Assembly: GCA_937899645.1 (NCBI GenBank)
Contig: CALCCD010000025.1
Location: 1 to 60,145, forward strand
Direction of reading: 5' to 3'
Source: an uncultured cyanobacterium
GTDB taxonomy: Bacteria > Cyanobacteriota > Cyanobacteriia > Cyanobacteriales > Geitlerinemataceae
DNA length: 60,145 bases
Position numbers and translations under genes: made by a program. A model generated the notes under the pieces. It made no database searches and was not told where the DNA came from. It was given only the letters and a program-made list of their open reading frames with translations. Positions 38,241 through 47,016 of this stretch are shown here, one piece after another. The stretch's first letter is position 1, and each line of letters opens with the position of its first letter.

Positions 38241-38810
38241 CTAATAGAACAGCAAACGCCGGACGACGTAGGCGATCGTGGCAGCCGCGCAGGCGATCGT
38301 CACCTGTCCCGGTAGGGGCTGCGCCGAGTAGCGCCAGAAGATCTCCCAGAAGCGCTCGTCGGGGACGCGCGCCGCCCAAAGGTAGAGCCAGCCCGTGATA
38401 TGGATTGCCGCCAGCCCCGCTAAGCAGCTCATCGCTAACGTCTCGAGGTGGCGGCGCGATCGAAACGCCAGCCAGCCGCAAATCCAGGCTCCCGGCACGA
38501 ACCCGAGCAGGTAGCCGAAGACGGGCTCGGTTATGTAGTCCCAGCCGCCGCCCTGGCTGAAAATCGGGAACCAGGGCGTCAGACCGAGGGTGAGGTAGGC
38601 GATCTGTGACAGGGCTCCGGCGTTTTTGCCGCCCAGACAGCCCACTAGCAGCACCGCGCCGACCTGATACGTCACGCCGAGAGACAGTACCGTCGATTCC
38701 CCGTCACCGAGACTCGTTAGCGGGTTGGTCAGCGACGCCTCGATCATCGTCCCGAAGATGGTCAGAAACAGGCCGACAAACGCCCACAGTAATTCGAGGA
38801 TTGGATTCAA
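38241..38810 (-). CDS. bioY: BioY-type biotin transporter substrate-binding subunit
   Basis: A 189-residue membrane protein with about six hydrophobic helices, matching the S-component of the energy-coupling-factor biotin transporter. The best marker is the FGYLLGFVPGAWICGWLAF segment (about 110-128), the biotin-pocket region of BioY, preceded by GLTPWFPIFSQGGGWDYI. BioY can work alone or with an EcfAAT module; no ecf genes are adjacent. It stands between yebC and a small photosynthesis-type membrane protein, all on the minus strand but with gaps over 100 bases, so co-transcription is uncertain. No regulatory sequence is clear. Confidence 0.8.
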   Translation of the reverse strand: MNPILELLWAFVGLFLTIFGTMIEASLTNPLTSLGDGESTVLSLGVTYQVGAVLLVGCLGGKNAGALSQIAYLTLGLTPWFPIFSQGGGWDYITEPVFGYLLGFVPGAWICGWLAFRSRRHLETLAMSCLAGLAAIHITGWLYLWAARVPDERFWEIFWRYSAQPLPGQVTIACAAATIAYVVRRLLFY

Positions 38811-38944
38811 CGCGCGACTCTACTCCATACGGCAGCAGCGCGGGTCGCGGGTCGAGCCGCGATCGCGCCGTCAGGACACGATAGCAGCAGTGCGATCGAG
38901 CCAGCAGGCACAGCGGAAAGATCGGGCCAACCAATCCGAGCCAG

Positions 38945-39265
38945 CTAGTCGAAGCGCGTCGTGTCGCTCGGCGGCTTCATGGTGTCCACATCGCTCGGGG
39001 CGTCGTCGGCGTTTTCCACCTCGGGGACGAATCCCGGACGATCGGTTCCTTCCCAGCCGGGCGGACGCTTGGAGTTGTACCAGGCAATGGTTCCACCGGC
39101 GACTGCCGCGATGAACCCGAACACGTAAAGCAGCGTAAAGGCCAGCGGAAACTGGAACGGCTCTTTGATGGGCGCGTCCGCCGCGACGGCGAGCAGATTA
39201 AAGGCGAGAAGTAGTTTCACAACGATCGACGATAAGCATGAGCAGGGTGCGAGAGCGAACCGCAT
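38945..39265 (-). CDS. Small single-span membrane protein, possible Psb35 family
   Basis: A protein of up to 106 residues with an N-terminal hydrophobic stretch (VVKLLLAFNLLAVAADA), a second membrane helix (FTLLYVFGFIAAVAGGTIAWY) and immediately after it WYNSKRPPGWEGTDRPGFVPEVE. That motif recalls Psb35 (Ssl2148 in Synechocystis), a small protein of photosystem II assembly that helps the CP47 module and its high-light-inducible proteins. The match is from memory of the motif. The C-terminal acidic tail (ENADDAPSDVDTM) is longer than I would expect. A GTG at 39220 is an alternative start and would leave a shorter N-terminus. It lies alone between bioY and the PBP gene. Confidence 0.55.
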   Translation of the reverse strand: MRFALAPCSCLSSIVVKLLLAFNLLAVAADAPIKEPFQFPLAFTLLYVFGFIAAVAGGTIAWYNSKRPPGWEGTDRPGFVPEVENADDAPSDVDTMKPPSDTTRFD

Positions 39266-39325
39266 CGAACCGCGCGGTTGAAATCGCTAACGCTTAATCC
39301 TACCCTGAGTTTTCCCTAAAGGGCG

Positions 39326-41734
39326 CTACTCACCACCTTCGGCGGCGGGAGCCGGAGCGGGGGCGGGAGCCGGAGGAGCCGGAGCTGGGAGCGGCAGGGC
39401 GGGCGGCTCCGGCAAGGGCAGGCTAGGTTCGGGTTCGGGCAGGGGCGGGGGTGCGCTCGGATCGCCGTAACCGTAGCTAGTATCGACACCGCCGCCGTAG
39501 CCGGAACCGTAGCCCGGATCGCTGGCAGGCTCGCCGCCGTCAGAACCGTAGCTAGTATCGACCGTGCTGGCTGCGTCGGTGCTGCCGTAGTCGGCGCTAA
39601 CGTAACCCGCGCCTGCGCCGGACTGCACGTAGTCGTAGCGATCGGGGTCTGTCCAGTCTTCGTCGGAATATTCGGAATCGCGATCGTCGCTGCTGGCGGT
39701 CTCGGCGCTCTGTCCGTTGCGCGTCGAGGCGTTCTGGAGGCCGCCATCGACCGGCTTGCGCTCTAGCGAAGCTTCGCGATAGTAGAAACTCGGCACTTCG
39801 GGGAATTCGATGACTTCCATGTTTTCGGTGGCCTCGATCGCAAAGTCGCGCCAAACCCGCGCCGCCGTGGTACTCGCGCCGTAGGTGGGACGGTTGTCCT
39901 CGTTGCCGAGCCAGATGCCGATCGCGAGCTGCGGGATGTAGCCGATAAACCAGAGGTCGCGCGCCAGGTCGGTCGTGCCGGTTTTGCCCGCGACGGGGCG
40001 ATCGGGCAGTTGCGCCGGGGAGCCCGTGCCGCGACTGACCACGTGGCGCAGCATCCAGGTCATAATCGCGGCGCTGTCTTCATCGACGGCTTGGCGCGAT
40101 TTGCCATCGACGCTGTAGTCGTAGAGGACTTCGCCCGCCTGGTTGCGGATTTTGCGGATGCCGTGGGGCGGGTGGTGTTTCCCTGCGTTGGCGAGGGTGG
40201 CATACGCGCCGGTGATCTCCAGCAGCGTCACTTCGTATGCGCCCAGTGCCATTGCGTAGGCTTCTTCGAGCGGCGACTCGATGCCCATGTCGCGCGCCAG
40301 TGCAATGGTCGGCGCGAAGCCTACGTCACCGACGAGTTGAATTGCGATCGTATTCACCGACTGGGTCAGCGCCGTATCCAGCGACATCCAGCCAGCGTGG
40401 CGACCGTTGGCGTTTTTCGGCTGGTACGCGCCGATTTTGATGGCCTTGTCTTCGTAGGAGTCGGTGGGCGACATCCCCGAGGCGATCGCCGCCGTGTAGA
40501 CCAGCCCCTTAAACGTAGAGCCCGGTTGGCGCTTGGCCTGGGTGGCGAAGTTAAACTGGCTCTCCTGGAAGTCCAGACCGCCGACCAGGGCGCGAATCTC
40601 GCCGTTGCGCGGGTCGAGCGCCACGAGCGAGGCATCCTCAAAGCCGTCCCAACTGCCGTACTGCTCGATCGCCTTTTCGACGGTGGCCTCGGCGTGAGCC
40701 TGCATGTCCATATCGAGGGTCGTCTCGACAATCAGACCGCCCTGCTCGATTTGCTCCGGCGAGACGTACTTCGGTAGTTCCTGCTCGATGTAGCTCGTGA
40801 AATAAGGCAGACGGACGTTGAGGCGCTTCGGCAGGCTGGGCTCGGTTCCCAGCGGCGCGTTCTTGGCGCGCTTGGCTTCGGCTTCGCTGACGTAACCGAG
40901 GGCCGCCATGCGATCGAGAATCAAGTCGCGGCGGCGGCGGGCGATATCCGGCGCGACGATCGGTGAGTAAACGCTCGGGGCGGCGGGCATCCCGGCGATC
41001 GTCGCCATTTCGGCCAGGGTCAGCTCGTCAACGGTTTTACTGAAAAACACCCAGGCCGCATCGGCCACACCGTACGCGCCCGATCCCAGGTAAACCAGGT
41101 TCAGGTAATACTCGAGAACGTCGTTCTTAACCAGCTCCTGCTCGATCTTTTGGGCGAGACGGGCTTCGCGGATTTTGCGATCGAGAGTCGGCGCTTGGGT
41201 CAGGAAAACGGTACGAGCGAGCTGCTGCGTAATCGTACTCGCCCCTTCGACGATCTCGCCTTCCTGAAGGTTAACGCCCGCTGCCCGCGCGATGCCTTGG
41301 AGGTCGATGCCGTTGTGTTCGTAGAAGCGGTGATCTTCTGCAGATAGGAAGGCGTGCACCAGCGTCTCGGGAATCTGGCTGAGCTTGAGCTTCTCGTGGG
41401 TAACGGGGCCGATCTGCTGGAGGATCGTTCCGTTCGCGGCCTCGATCGTGATCGTGCCGGGCCGCGCGAAGGTCGTGATTCTGGTCGGGTCGGGGAGGCT
41501 GGCGTCGAGGGTTTCGAGCTGGCGACGTCCCCAGACGTAGGTTCCCGACGCGCCCAGCGCTAGGAGCAGCAGCGCGATCGGCCCGAGCCTTGCCAACATC
41601 TTCAGGCGATCGAGCGAGGGGTTTGGTCGCTTCGGAGCGGTGGGTCGGCGCGGGTCGCGCGAGCCTTTCTTCGGAGGCCGCTCGGGCTTTTGGGGCGTCG
41701 GCGTTTCGCTTTTAGGGGAGCGGCTCTTAACCAA
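39326..41734 (-). CDS. Class A penicillin-binding protein (PBP1A type)
   Basis: An 802-residue bifunctional peptidoglycan synthase. A basic, proline-rich cytosolic tail (1-45) precedes one membrane helix (about 50-68). The GT51 transglycosylase has catalytic E133 in AEDHRFYEHNG and the GASTITQQLAR motif. The transpeptidase has S406-T-F-K409, S459-V-N461 and K584-T-G586, so both activities are intact. The tail beyond about residue 690 is disordered, with Ser/Tyr/Gly-rich then Pro/Ala/Glu-rich repeats (APAPPAPAPAPAPAAEGGE). It polymerises glycan and cross-links peptides in the periplasm. It is a single gene, and the minus-strand chlG gene begins well upstream. Composition fits the host. Confidence 0.95.
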   Translation of the reverse strand: MVKSRSPKSETPTPQKPERPPKKGSRDPRRPTAPKRPNPSLDRLKMLARLGPIALLLLALGASGTYVWGRRQLETLDASLPDPTRITTFARPGTITIEAANGTILQQIGPVTHEKLKLSQIPETLVHAFLSAEDHRFYEHNGIDLQGIARAAGVNLQEGEIVEGASTITQQLARTVFLTQAPTLDRKIREARLAQKIEQELVKNDVLEYYLNLVYLGSGAYGVADAAWVFFSKTVDELTLAEMATIAGMPAAPSVYSPIVAPDIARRRRDLILDRMAALGYVSEAEAKRAKNAPLGTEPSLPKRLNVRLPYFTSYIEQELPKYVSPEQIEQGGLIVETTLDMDMQAHAEATVEKAIEQYGSWDGFEDASLVALDPRNGEIRALVGGLDFQESQFNFATQAKRQPGSTFKGLVYTAAIASGMSPTDSYEDKAIKIGAYQPKNANGRHAGWMSLDTALTQSVNTIAIQLVGDVGFAPTIALARDMGIESPLEEAYAMALGAYEVTLLEITGAYATLANAGKHHPPHGIRKIRNQAGEVLYDYSVDGKSRQAVDEDSAAIMTWMLRHVVSRGTGSPAQLPDRPVAGKTGTTDLARDLWFIGYIPQLAIGIWLGNEDNRPTYGASTTAARVWRDFAIEATENMEVIEFPEVPSFYYREASLERKPVDGGLQNASTRNGQSAETASSDDRDSEYSDEDWTDPDRYDYVQSGAGAGYVSADYGSTDAASTVDTSYGSDGGEPASDPGYGSGYGGGVDTSYGYGDPSAPPPLPEPEPSLPLPEPPALPLPAPAPPAPAPAPAPAAEGGE

Positions 41735-41934
41735 AATCGAACCTCAAACGGAGGAGTTAGGAAGCTGAAGGGGGGCAAACTGCGGGAGTTTGGAAGCGGT
41801 GAAGCCTCGACGTTCAGAATCGACCGATACTCGCCCCGCTGTATTCAATTCGCGCTATTGCGTTATCCCATGCGCGGCGAGCTGGAGCGCGCTCGTACGG
41901 CTCCAGAGCCGAAGGAGATACTAAACGGGAGACG

Positions 41935-42969
41935 CTAAACGATGGAATGACCGAGCGCCAAGCCGGTCACTAACATACCAAAGACGAGGAACGGCTGGGC
42001 GCTGGCTTGATACTTCACGTCGTTGGCGATCGGGTCGCGCAGGAAATACATGTCTTGGAACACCACCTGAGGAATCACCAGCAGCACTAGCAGCACGGCG
42101 TAGAGATTTTGGTGAATGCTAACCAGGTAGCCCGCGACGCCGAACTGAAAAATGTCGATCGCGCAGACGCAAATCCAGGCCGCCGTGCCAACGCCAAACA
42201 TCACTGGCAACGACTTGAGGCCGAGCTGGCTGTCGCCTTCAACGCTCTTGAAGTCATTGACGATCGCGATGCCCAGACCGGCACAGCTATAAAACAGCGT
42301 CAGCGCGAAGATCGTCGGGTTCAGCTCGCCGAACAGCGCGTGACCGGCACACCAGGGCAGCGTGATATAGCTCGCGCCCAGGGCGTAGTTGCCGAGCCAG
42401 CCGTTTTGCTTCAGCTTCAGCGGCGGCGCGGAGTAGATGTAGGCCAGGAACGTGCCGATCGCGGCGATCGCGGTGATGGTCGGGAATTCGTGACCGACCC
42501 ACACGTCGAGCCCGAAGGCGACGCCCAGACCGCCGAGCAGCAGCACCCAGATTTGCGTCACGACCTGCGGAATCGAAATCGCGCCAGACGGAATCGGGCG
42601 GTAGGGCTCGTTGATGGCGTCGATCTCGCGATCGTAAAAGTCGTTGATCGTCTGGGTGTAGCCCGTCAGCAGCGGCCCGGAGAGCAACATGCAGGTGAGC
42701 GACATCAGCACGTGCTCGAATTTCCACTCAAAGCCGCCCGACGAGGCCGCACCGCAGACCACGCCCCAAATCAACGGAATCCAGGTGATCGGCTTGGTGA
42801 GCTGGAGGCGGATTTTCCAGACGTTGGTTTCGCCAGCGCCAGCGCCTTTCATGCCCAGGAGCTGGCGGGCTTTCGCGCCGCTGTCGTCGCCTGCTGCACC
42901 GTTGTTCGTAGCGGCGGTCACTTCGCGATCGGTCGGTGAGGTCTGTTCGGGCGGGGGCGTTGTGGACAT
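41935..42969 (-). CDS. chlG: Chlorophyll synthase
   Basis: ChlG attaches phytyl or geranylgeranyl diphosphate to chlorophyllide a in the thylakoid membrane, the last step of chlorophyll biosynthesis. The 344-residue UbiA-type prenyltransferase has the signature N109-D-F-Y-D113-R-E-I-D117-A-I-N-E-P followed by YRPIPSG, a second Asp motif in VNDFKSVEGDSQLGLKSLP, and eight or nine membrane helices. The start at 42969 (MSTTPPPEQ) gives a typical, weakly conserved N-terminal tail; the frame upstream to 43026 adds unrelated residues. In cyanobacteria chlG is often close to hisF; here both are on the minus strand about 5 kb apart. The enzyme alone is enough to identify the host as chlorophyll-producing. 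Confidence 0.97.
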   Translation of the reverse strand: MSTTPPPEQTSPTDREVTAATNNGAAGDDSGAKARQLLGMKGAGAGETNVWKIRLQLTKPITWIPLIWGVVCGAASSGGFEWKFEHVLMSLTCMLLSGPLLTGYTQTINDFYDREIDAINEPYRPIPSGAISIPQVVTQIWVLLLGGLGVAFGLDVWVGHEFPTITAIAAIGTFLAYIYSAPPLKLKQNGWLGNYALGASYITLPWCAGHALFGELNPTIFALTLFYSCAGLGIAIVNDFKSVEGDSQLGLKSLPVMFGVGTAAWICVCAIDIFQFGVAGYLVSIHQNLYAVLLVLLVIPQVVFQDMYFLRDPIANDVKYQASAQPFLVFGMLVTGLALGHSIV

Positions 42970-43217
42970 GGCGAAGTTGCTAAAAACAGCGTTAAGAACA
43001 GCGCGAATAAGTACATAATCTGGCATAAGCGCAGATGTTTATCAAACGCGGGACGATCGAGGAACGGTTTGCCTTGCGGTATTGACATATTGGGTGGGCA
43101 ATACCCGCCATCACTGGCCACCACCGGGCGACTTTCTGCCGGTAGGAGCTGCCCACCCAGCCCGACCTGAAACTACGAAATCCTTTGGGCGCGACGCTGT
43201 GCGCCCTTGTTTGAGCG

Positions 43218-43523
43218 ATGCTGACTTTGCCCGTTGCCCGTACGACGATCGCCGCGATCGGCTTGACGCTCGCGATCGGTTCTGCGCCCCGCGCTGTCGC
43301 GTTGCCGCCGCCGGAGGAGACGCCGGAAGAGGTGCTGCGTAACGAGTTGATCTTCGAGGCGCGATCGCCTGTGGACGGCGAGCCGCTGACTGCCGCCGAG
43401 TACGCCCGCTTGCAAGCGGAGCTGGCCGAGCCGGAGTACGAGCAGCCGGTCGATCCGGCGATTCAGGAGGCCGTGTTTTGGCTGCGGGTGTTGCGCGCGG
43501 TCCGCATTCTGACTCCGCTGTAA
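43218..43523 (+). CDS. Small secreted protein, cyanobacterial conserved type
   Basis: A 101-residue product with a signal peptide (VARTTIAAIGLTLAIGSAPRAVA) and a mature part starting LPPPEETPEEVLRNELIFEARSPVDGEPLTAAEY. The PPPEETPEEVLR and ARSPVDGxPLTAAEYA segments look like those in short exported proteins I associate with cyanobacteria, but I know no function. The C-terminus is hydrophobic and basic (WLRVLRAVRILTPL). It is divergent from chlG and convergent with the LCP gene, with only 48 bases to the latter's stop. Confidence 0.65.
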   Translation: MLTLPVARTTIAAIGLTLAIGSAPRAVALPPPEETPEEVLRNELIFEARSPVDGEPLTAAEYARLQAELAEPEYEQPVDPAIQEAVFWLRVLRAVRILTPL

Positions 43524-43571
43524 AACTCAAAGTCGAGACCGACGAATACGCTCGGTGCTCGTGGATGTCGT

Positions 43572-44945
43572 TTAGTTCGCGCGCTGCGAGTGGGTCACGT
43601 CCGGTATCTCGGGCAGCTCGCGCCACTGTGCCGCACAGTCCTGCCCGAGCAAGATCGTCACGTCCGAGCCGATCGCGCCAGTCGATCGCGCCACTACGCT
43701 CCCGCAGCCGATCGCGTCGCGGACGAGCCGAGCAGCGGCCAAATCCCCCGACTGTGCCAACACCTGCGTGCGGCGGCGCGGCGTATCGCTCGGTGCGAGA
43801 CGGGCGATCGCCCGCACCTCCGGCAAATCCTTAAGGCGGCGGTCGAGGCGATCGACCGGAACCGGCTCGCCCGTTGCGTTCTGGACGGCGATGCGCCAGT
43901 CGGCGGTGGCGACCTGGGTGCGCGCCCCCGGAGCGCTGATGAAATCGCCCTGGGTCGTCGTGGCGAGAAACTGACTGGCGATGCGATCGAGTTCGTCCGG
44001 ATCGGGAATCCAGTCGCCGCTGGTGTCGCCCGCTTCGATCGGGGCAAAGCGACCGGGCAGCAACACGGCGCGGATGTCCTCAGCGGCGATCGCGCTTTGG
44101 GTCAGTGCTAGCAGCTCCGGCGTCGTCAGGTTAGCGTCGATCGCGTCGCTGACGATCGCCAGGATTGCGGGCAGTTCGGCGATGATGCTGGGATGGCTGA
44201 GGCGGTCGCGCAGGGCATCGAAAACGAGCTGCTGGCGCTGGACGCGACCGACATCGCCGAGGCCGTCGGCGCGGTAGCGGGAAAAGTCGAGAACCTGCGC
44301 GCCGTTGAGAAGTTGCCATCCCGGCTCCAGGTCGATCGTCAAGTTCTGGGCGCGATCGACATACTGCATCGGCTCTTCGACGTACAGTTCCAGGCCACCG
44401 AGCCGGTCGATCGCCTGACGAGCCGCAGCCACATCGACGCGAATCGCGCGATCGACGCTCAACCCCTCGAACAAATTCTCCAGCGTCGCCACGACCAGGT
44501 CGCGACCGCCGATGCGGTTAGCCTGGTTGAGCTTGGCCGTGCCGTGGCCGGGAATCTCCACGCGGGTATCGCGCGGAATCGAGACTAAGTAGAGCGATCG
44601 CGCCTGCGGGTCGAAGCGCATCAGGCCGACGGTATCGGTGTGGCTCTCGAAGCGGTTGGGCGAGTCGGCGTCCAGCTCCGGCAGGCGATCGACCCCGAGG
44701 AGAGCGATCGTCACGGGGCGATCGAGCCCGCGTCGGCTGAGAATTGGGGGCAGCGAATCGGTCGGCTCGTCCGGCGTCAAAACTTGCGTCGGTACAGTCC
44801 CCGGCGCGAACCAGCCCCAGAGGCTCCCCACCACGGCAGAGGCGATCGCGACGCCCAGAAACAGGCGCGGCAGGTTCAGGGACTTTGGCTGGCCGGAAGG
44901 CTCGCCGGAAGAGGCGGACTTGGGTGCGGATTCTGGCTCGGACAT
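43572..44945 (-). CDS. LytR-CpsA-Psr (LCP) family glycopolymer transferase
   Basis: A 457-residue membrane-anchored protein: a short cytosolic tail, one helix (LFLGVAIASAVVGSLWGWF), then an LCP domain with TIALLGVDR, the HTDTVGLMRFDP aspartate strand, and VSIPRDTRVEIPGHGTAKLN, whose arginines bind the pyrophosphate of lipid-linked glycans. A LytR_C domain follows (WRIAVQNATGEP to VTILLGQD). LCP enzymes move polysaccharides from polyprenyl carriers to the wall; in cyanobacteria this may concern sheath or wall polymers. The start at 44945 (MSEPESAPKS) is preferred to 44990. The gene is single and convergent with the small secreted-protein gene. Confidence 0.9.
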   Translation of the reverse strand: MSEPESAPKSASSGEPSGQPKSLNLPRLFLGVAIASAVVGSLWGWFAPGTVPTQVLTPDEPTDSLPPILSRRGLDRPVTIALLGVDRLPELDADSPNRFESHTDTVGLMRFDPQARSLYLVSIPRDTRVEIPGHGTAKLNQANRIGGRDLVVATLENLFEGLSVDRAIRVDVAAARQAIDRLGGLELYVEEPMQYVDRAQNLTIDLEPGWQLLNGAQVLDFSRYRADGLGDVGRVQRQQLVFDALRDRLSHPSIIAELPAILAIVSDAIDANLTTPELLALTQSAIAAEDIRAVLLPGRFAPIEAGDTSGDWIPDPDELDRIASQFLATTTQGDFISAPGARTQVATADWRIAVQNATGEPVPVDRLDRRLKDLPEVRAIARLAPSDTPRRRTQVLAQSGDLAAARLVRDAIGCGSVVARSTGAIGSDVTILLGQDCAAQWRELPEIPDVTHSQRAN

Positions 44946-45094
44946 GCTCTCAAAATAGCGAACTGATGTCGCGTTCCGGTAGGGGCGCACTACCGTGCGC
45001 TTGCGATATCTGCCCTACGCCTGCGGCATCTATGGCATTCCACCAATCCCAGGCGCACTGCCATGCGCCCCGATACAAACTCCTGATAAACGCC

Positions 45095-46801
45095 CTAAAC
45101 GCGGCGACCCGATCGCGAGATTTGCCACGCCAACGTCAGCGCCGGAACCATACCGACCGCCACCAGCGCCAGTGCCAGTCCGGACGCCTCCGCCAGCCGC
45201 TCGTCCGACGCCAGGTTGTAGACCCGCACTGCCAGCGTGTCGAAGTTAAACGGGCGCAGCGCCAGGGTGGCAGGTAGCTCCTTCATCACGTCCACGAACA
45301 CGGCCATCGCCCCGGTCAGCAGCCCGCTCCAAACGAGGGGTACGTGAATCTCGGCCAGGGTTTTCGCTGGGGCGTAGCCGAGGCTGCGGGAGGCTTCGTC
45401 GAGGCTGGGCGGCACTTTCCCAAGGCTGGACTCGACGCTATTAAAAGACACGGCCAAAAAGCGCACCAAATAGGCGAACACCAAGATCGCCATCGTGCCG
45501 CTAAACAGCAGCCCGGTAGAAATTCCGAAGGTCGATCGCATCCAGCTGTCGATCGCGTTGTCGAGCGTCCCGGCAGGAATCATCACGCCCACTGCGATCG
45601 CCGAGCCGGGGACGGCGTATCCCAGCGAGGCAACCCGCGCCGAGAGCCGGATCGCCCAGCGCGGATTGAGCCGGACGCTGTAGGCCAGGAAAGTGGCGAC
45701 GATCGTGGCGACTAGCGCGGCGACGCCCGCCACCAGCAGGCTGTTGCGGGCAAATTTCCAAAAATCGCTGATAAAAACTTGGTCTGCGTTATCCACGGCC
45801 ATCTCTAGCAGGACGCCCGCCGGAAGCACGAAGCCGAAAAACACCGGCAGCGCGCAGGCCGCGATCGCGCCCGCCGCGCGCCCGCCGCTCAGTTGGTAGC
45901 GTGAGACGCTGGCTGCGCCGGTGTCGTTAGTTTGAAAGTAGGCGGCTTGGTTGCGCGAAAAGCGCTCGATCGCCAGCAGCACGAAGACGAACACCAGCAG
46001 CACCGCCGCGAGCTGGATCGCTGCCGGACGATCGCCTACCGCAAACCAGGTGCGGTAGATCCCCGTCGTAAATGTATCGACGCCGAAGTAGTCCACCGTG
46101 CCGAAGTCGTTCAACGTTTCCATCACCACCAGCGCCGTCCCCGCCGCGATCGCCGGTCGGGCCAGCGGCACGGCCACTCGCCAAAAGCTCCGCCAGGGCG
46201 AACAGCCCAGCACCCGGCTCGCCTCCAGGGCGCACACCGACTGCTCGCGAAAGGCCACCCGAGCCAGCAGGTAGACGTAGGGATATAGCGTCAGCGCCAG
46301 CAGGGCGATCGCGCCGCCGAGGGAGCGAACATCGGGGAACCAGTAGTCGCCAAACTCCCAGCCGAACATCGTCCGCAGCAGCCGCTGCACCGGGCCGGAG
46401 AAGTCGAGAAACTCCGTGTAGGTGTAGGCCAGGATATACGCGGGCGCGGCTAGCGGAAACAGCAGTAGTGCTTCCCAGAGGCGGCGCTGACGAAACTCGC
46501 ACACGCTGACCAGCCAAGCCGTACTGACGCCGATCGCGATCGTGCTGAGGCCGACGCCGATCGACAGCAGCACCGAGTTGGTGACGTAGCGAGGCAGAAC
46601 GGTCTCGGCTAGGTGATCCCACGAGTCGCTGGGCGCGTCGAAGAGGTTGCTTCCAATAAACAGCATCGGCGCGGCGACGATAAGGGCGATCGTCAGTGCG
46701 CCGATGCTCCAGATGTCGAGCTGACGGAGGCGATCGAGGGCTTGCTGCGCGAGGGGGTGAAGGCGGGACGGGGCGGGAGACGGGCGTTGGGGTGTAGTCA
46801 T
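45095..46801 (-). CDS. futB: Iron(III) ABC transporter permease (FutB type)
   Basis: A 568-residue membrane protein made of two fused permease halves with about twelve helices. Each half has an EAA loop that docks the ATPase: EASRVLGCSPWRSFWRVAVP and EASRSLGYAPAKTLAEIHVP. The segments LFPLAAPAYILAYTYTEFLDFSGP and TLNDFGTVDYFGVDTFTTGIYRTWF are typical of FutB/SfuB/HitB ferric transporters. The binding protein (FutA) and ATPase (FutC) are not in the window, as is usual for the scattered cyanobacterial fut genes. The start at 46801 is the second in-frame ATG. It is divergent from lepA with 215 bases between them, where a Fur site might be expected; none is obvious. Confidence 0.85.
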   Translation of the reverse strand: MTTPQRPSPAPSRLHPLAQQALDRLRQLDIWSIGALTIALIVAAPMLFIGSNLFDAPSDSWDHLAETVLPRYVTNSVLLSIGVGLSTIAIGVSTAWLVSVCEFRQRRLWEALLLFPLAAPAYILAYTYTEFLDFSGPVQRLLRTMFGWEFGDYWFPDVRSLGGAIALLALTLYPYVYLLARVAFREQSVCALEASRVLGCSPWRSFWRVAVPLARPAIAAGTALVVMETLNDFGTVDYFGVDTFTTGIYRTWFAVGDRPAAIQLAAVLLVFVFVLLAIERFSRNQAAYFQTNDTGAASVSRYQLSGGRAAGAIAACALPVFFGFVLPAGVLLEMAVDNADQVFISDFWKFARNSLLVAGVAALVATIVATFLAYSVRLNPRWAIRLSARVASLGYAVPGSAIAVGVMIPAGTLDNAIDSWMRSTFGISTGLLFSGTMAILVFAYLVRFLAVSFNSVESSLGKVPPSLDEASRSLGYAPAKTLAEIHVPLVWSGLLTGAMAVFVDVMKELPATLALRPFNFDTLAVRVYNLASDERLAEASGLALALVAVGMVPALTLAWQISRSGRRV

Positions 46802-47016
46802 GAGCGCGGGCAACGGAGCACCCTAGTCTATAGTGCAAACCCGCCATGTCGCTGTACCGATCTCGCTGCTTTTCTTCTCTCGTCTCCACCCCTCTCGTTC
46901 TAGCCTATTCATGCAAGAGGTCCAGCATCTACCTGCGGGCGAGTTTTCGACCCGAAAACTCAGCTAAAATACGTCAAGCAGCACGACTCTTCAATGCCCC
47001 GCGCGGGCTGTATTCC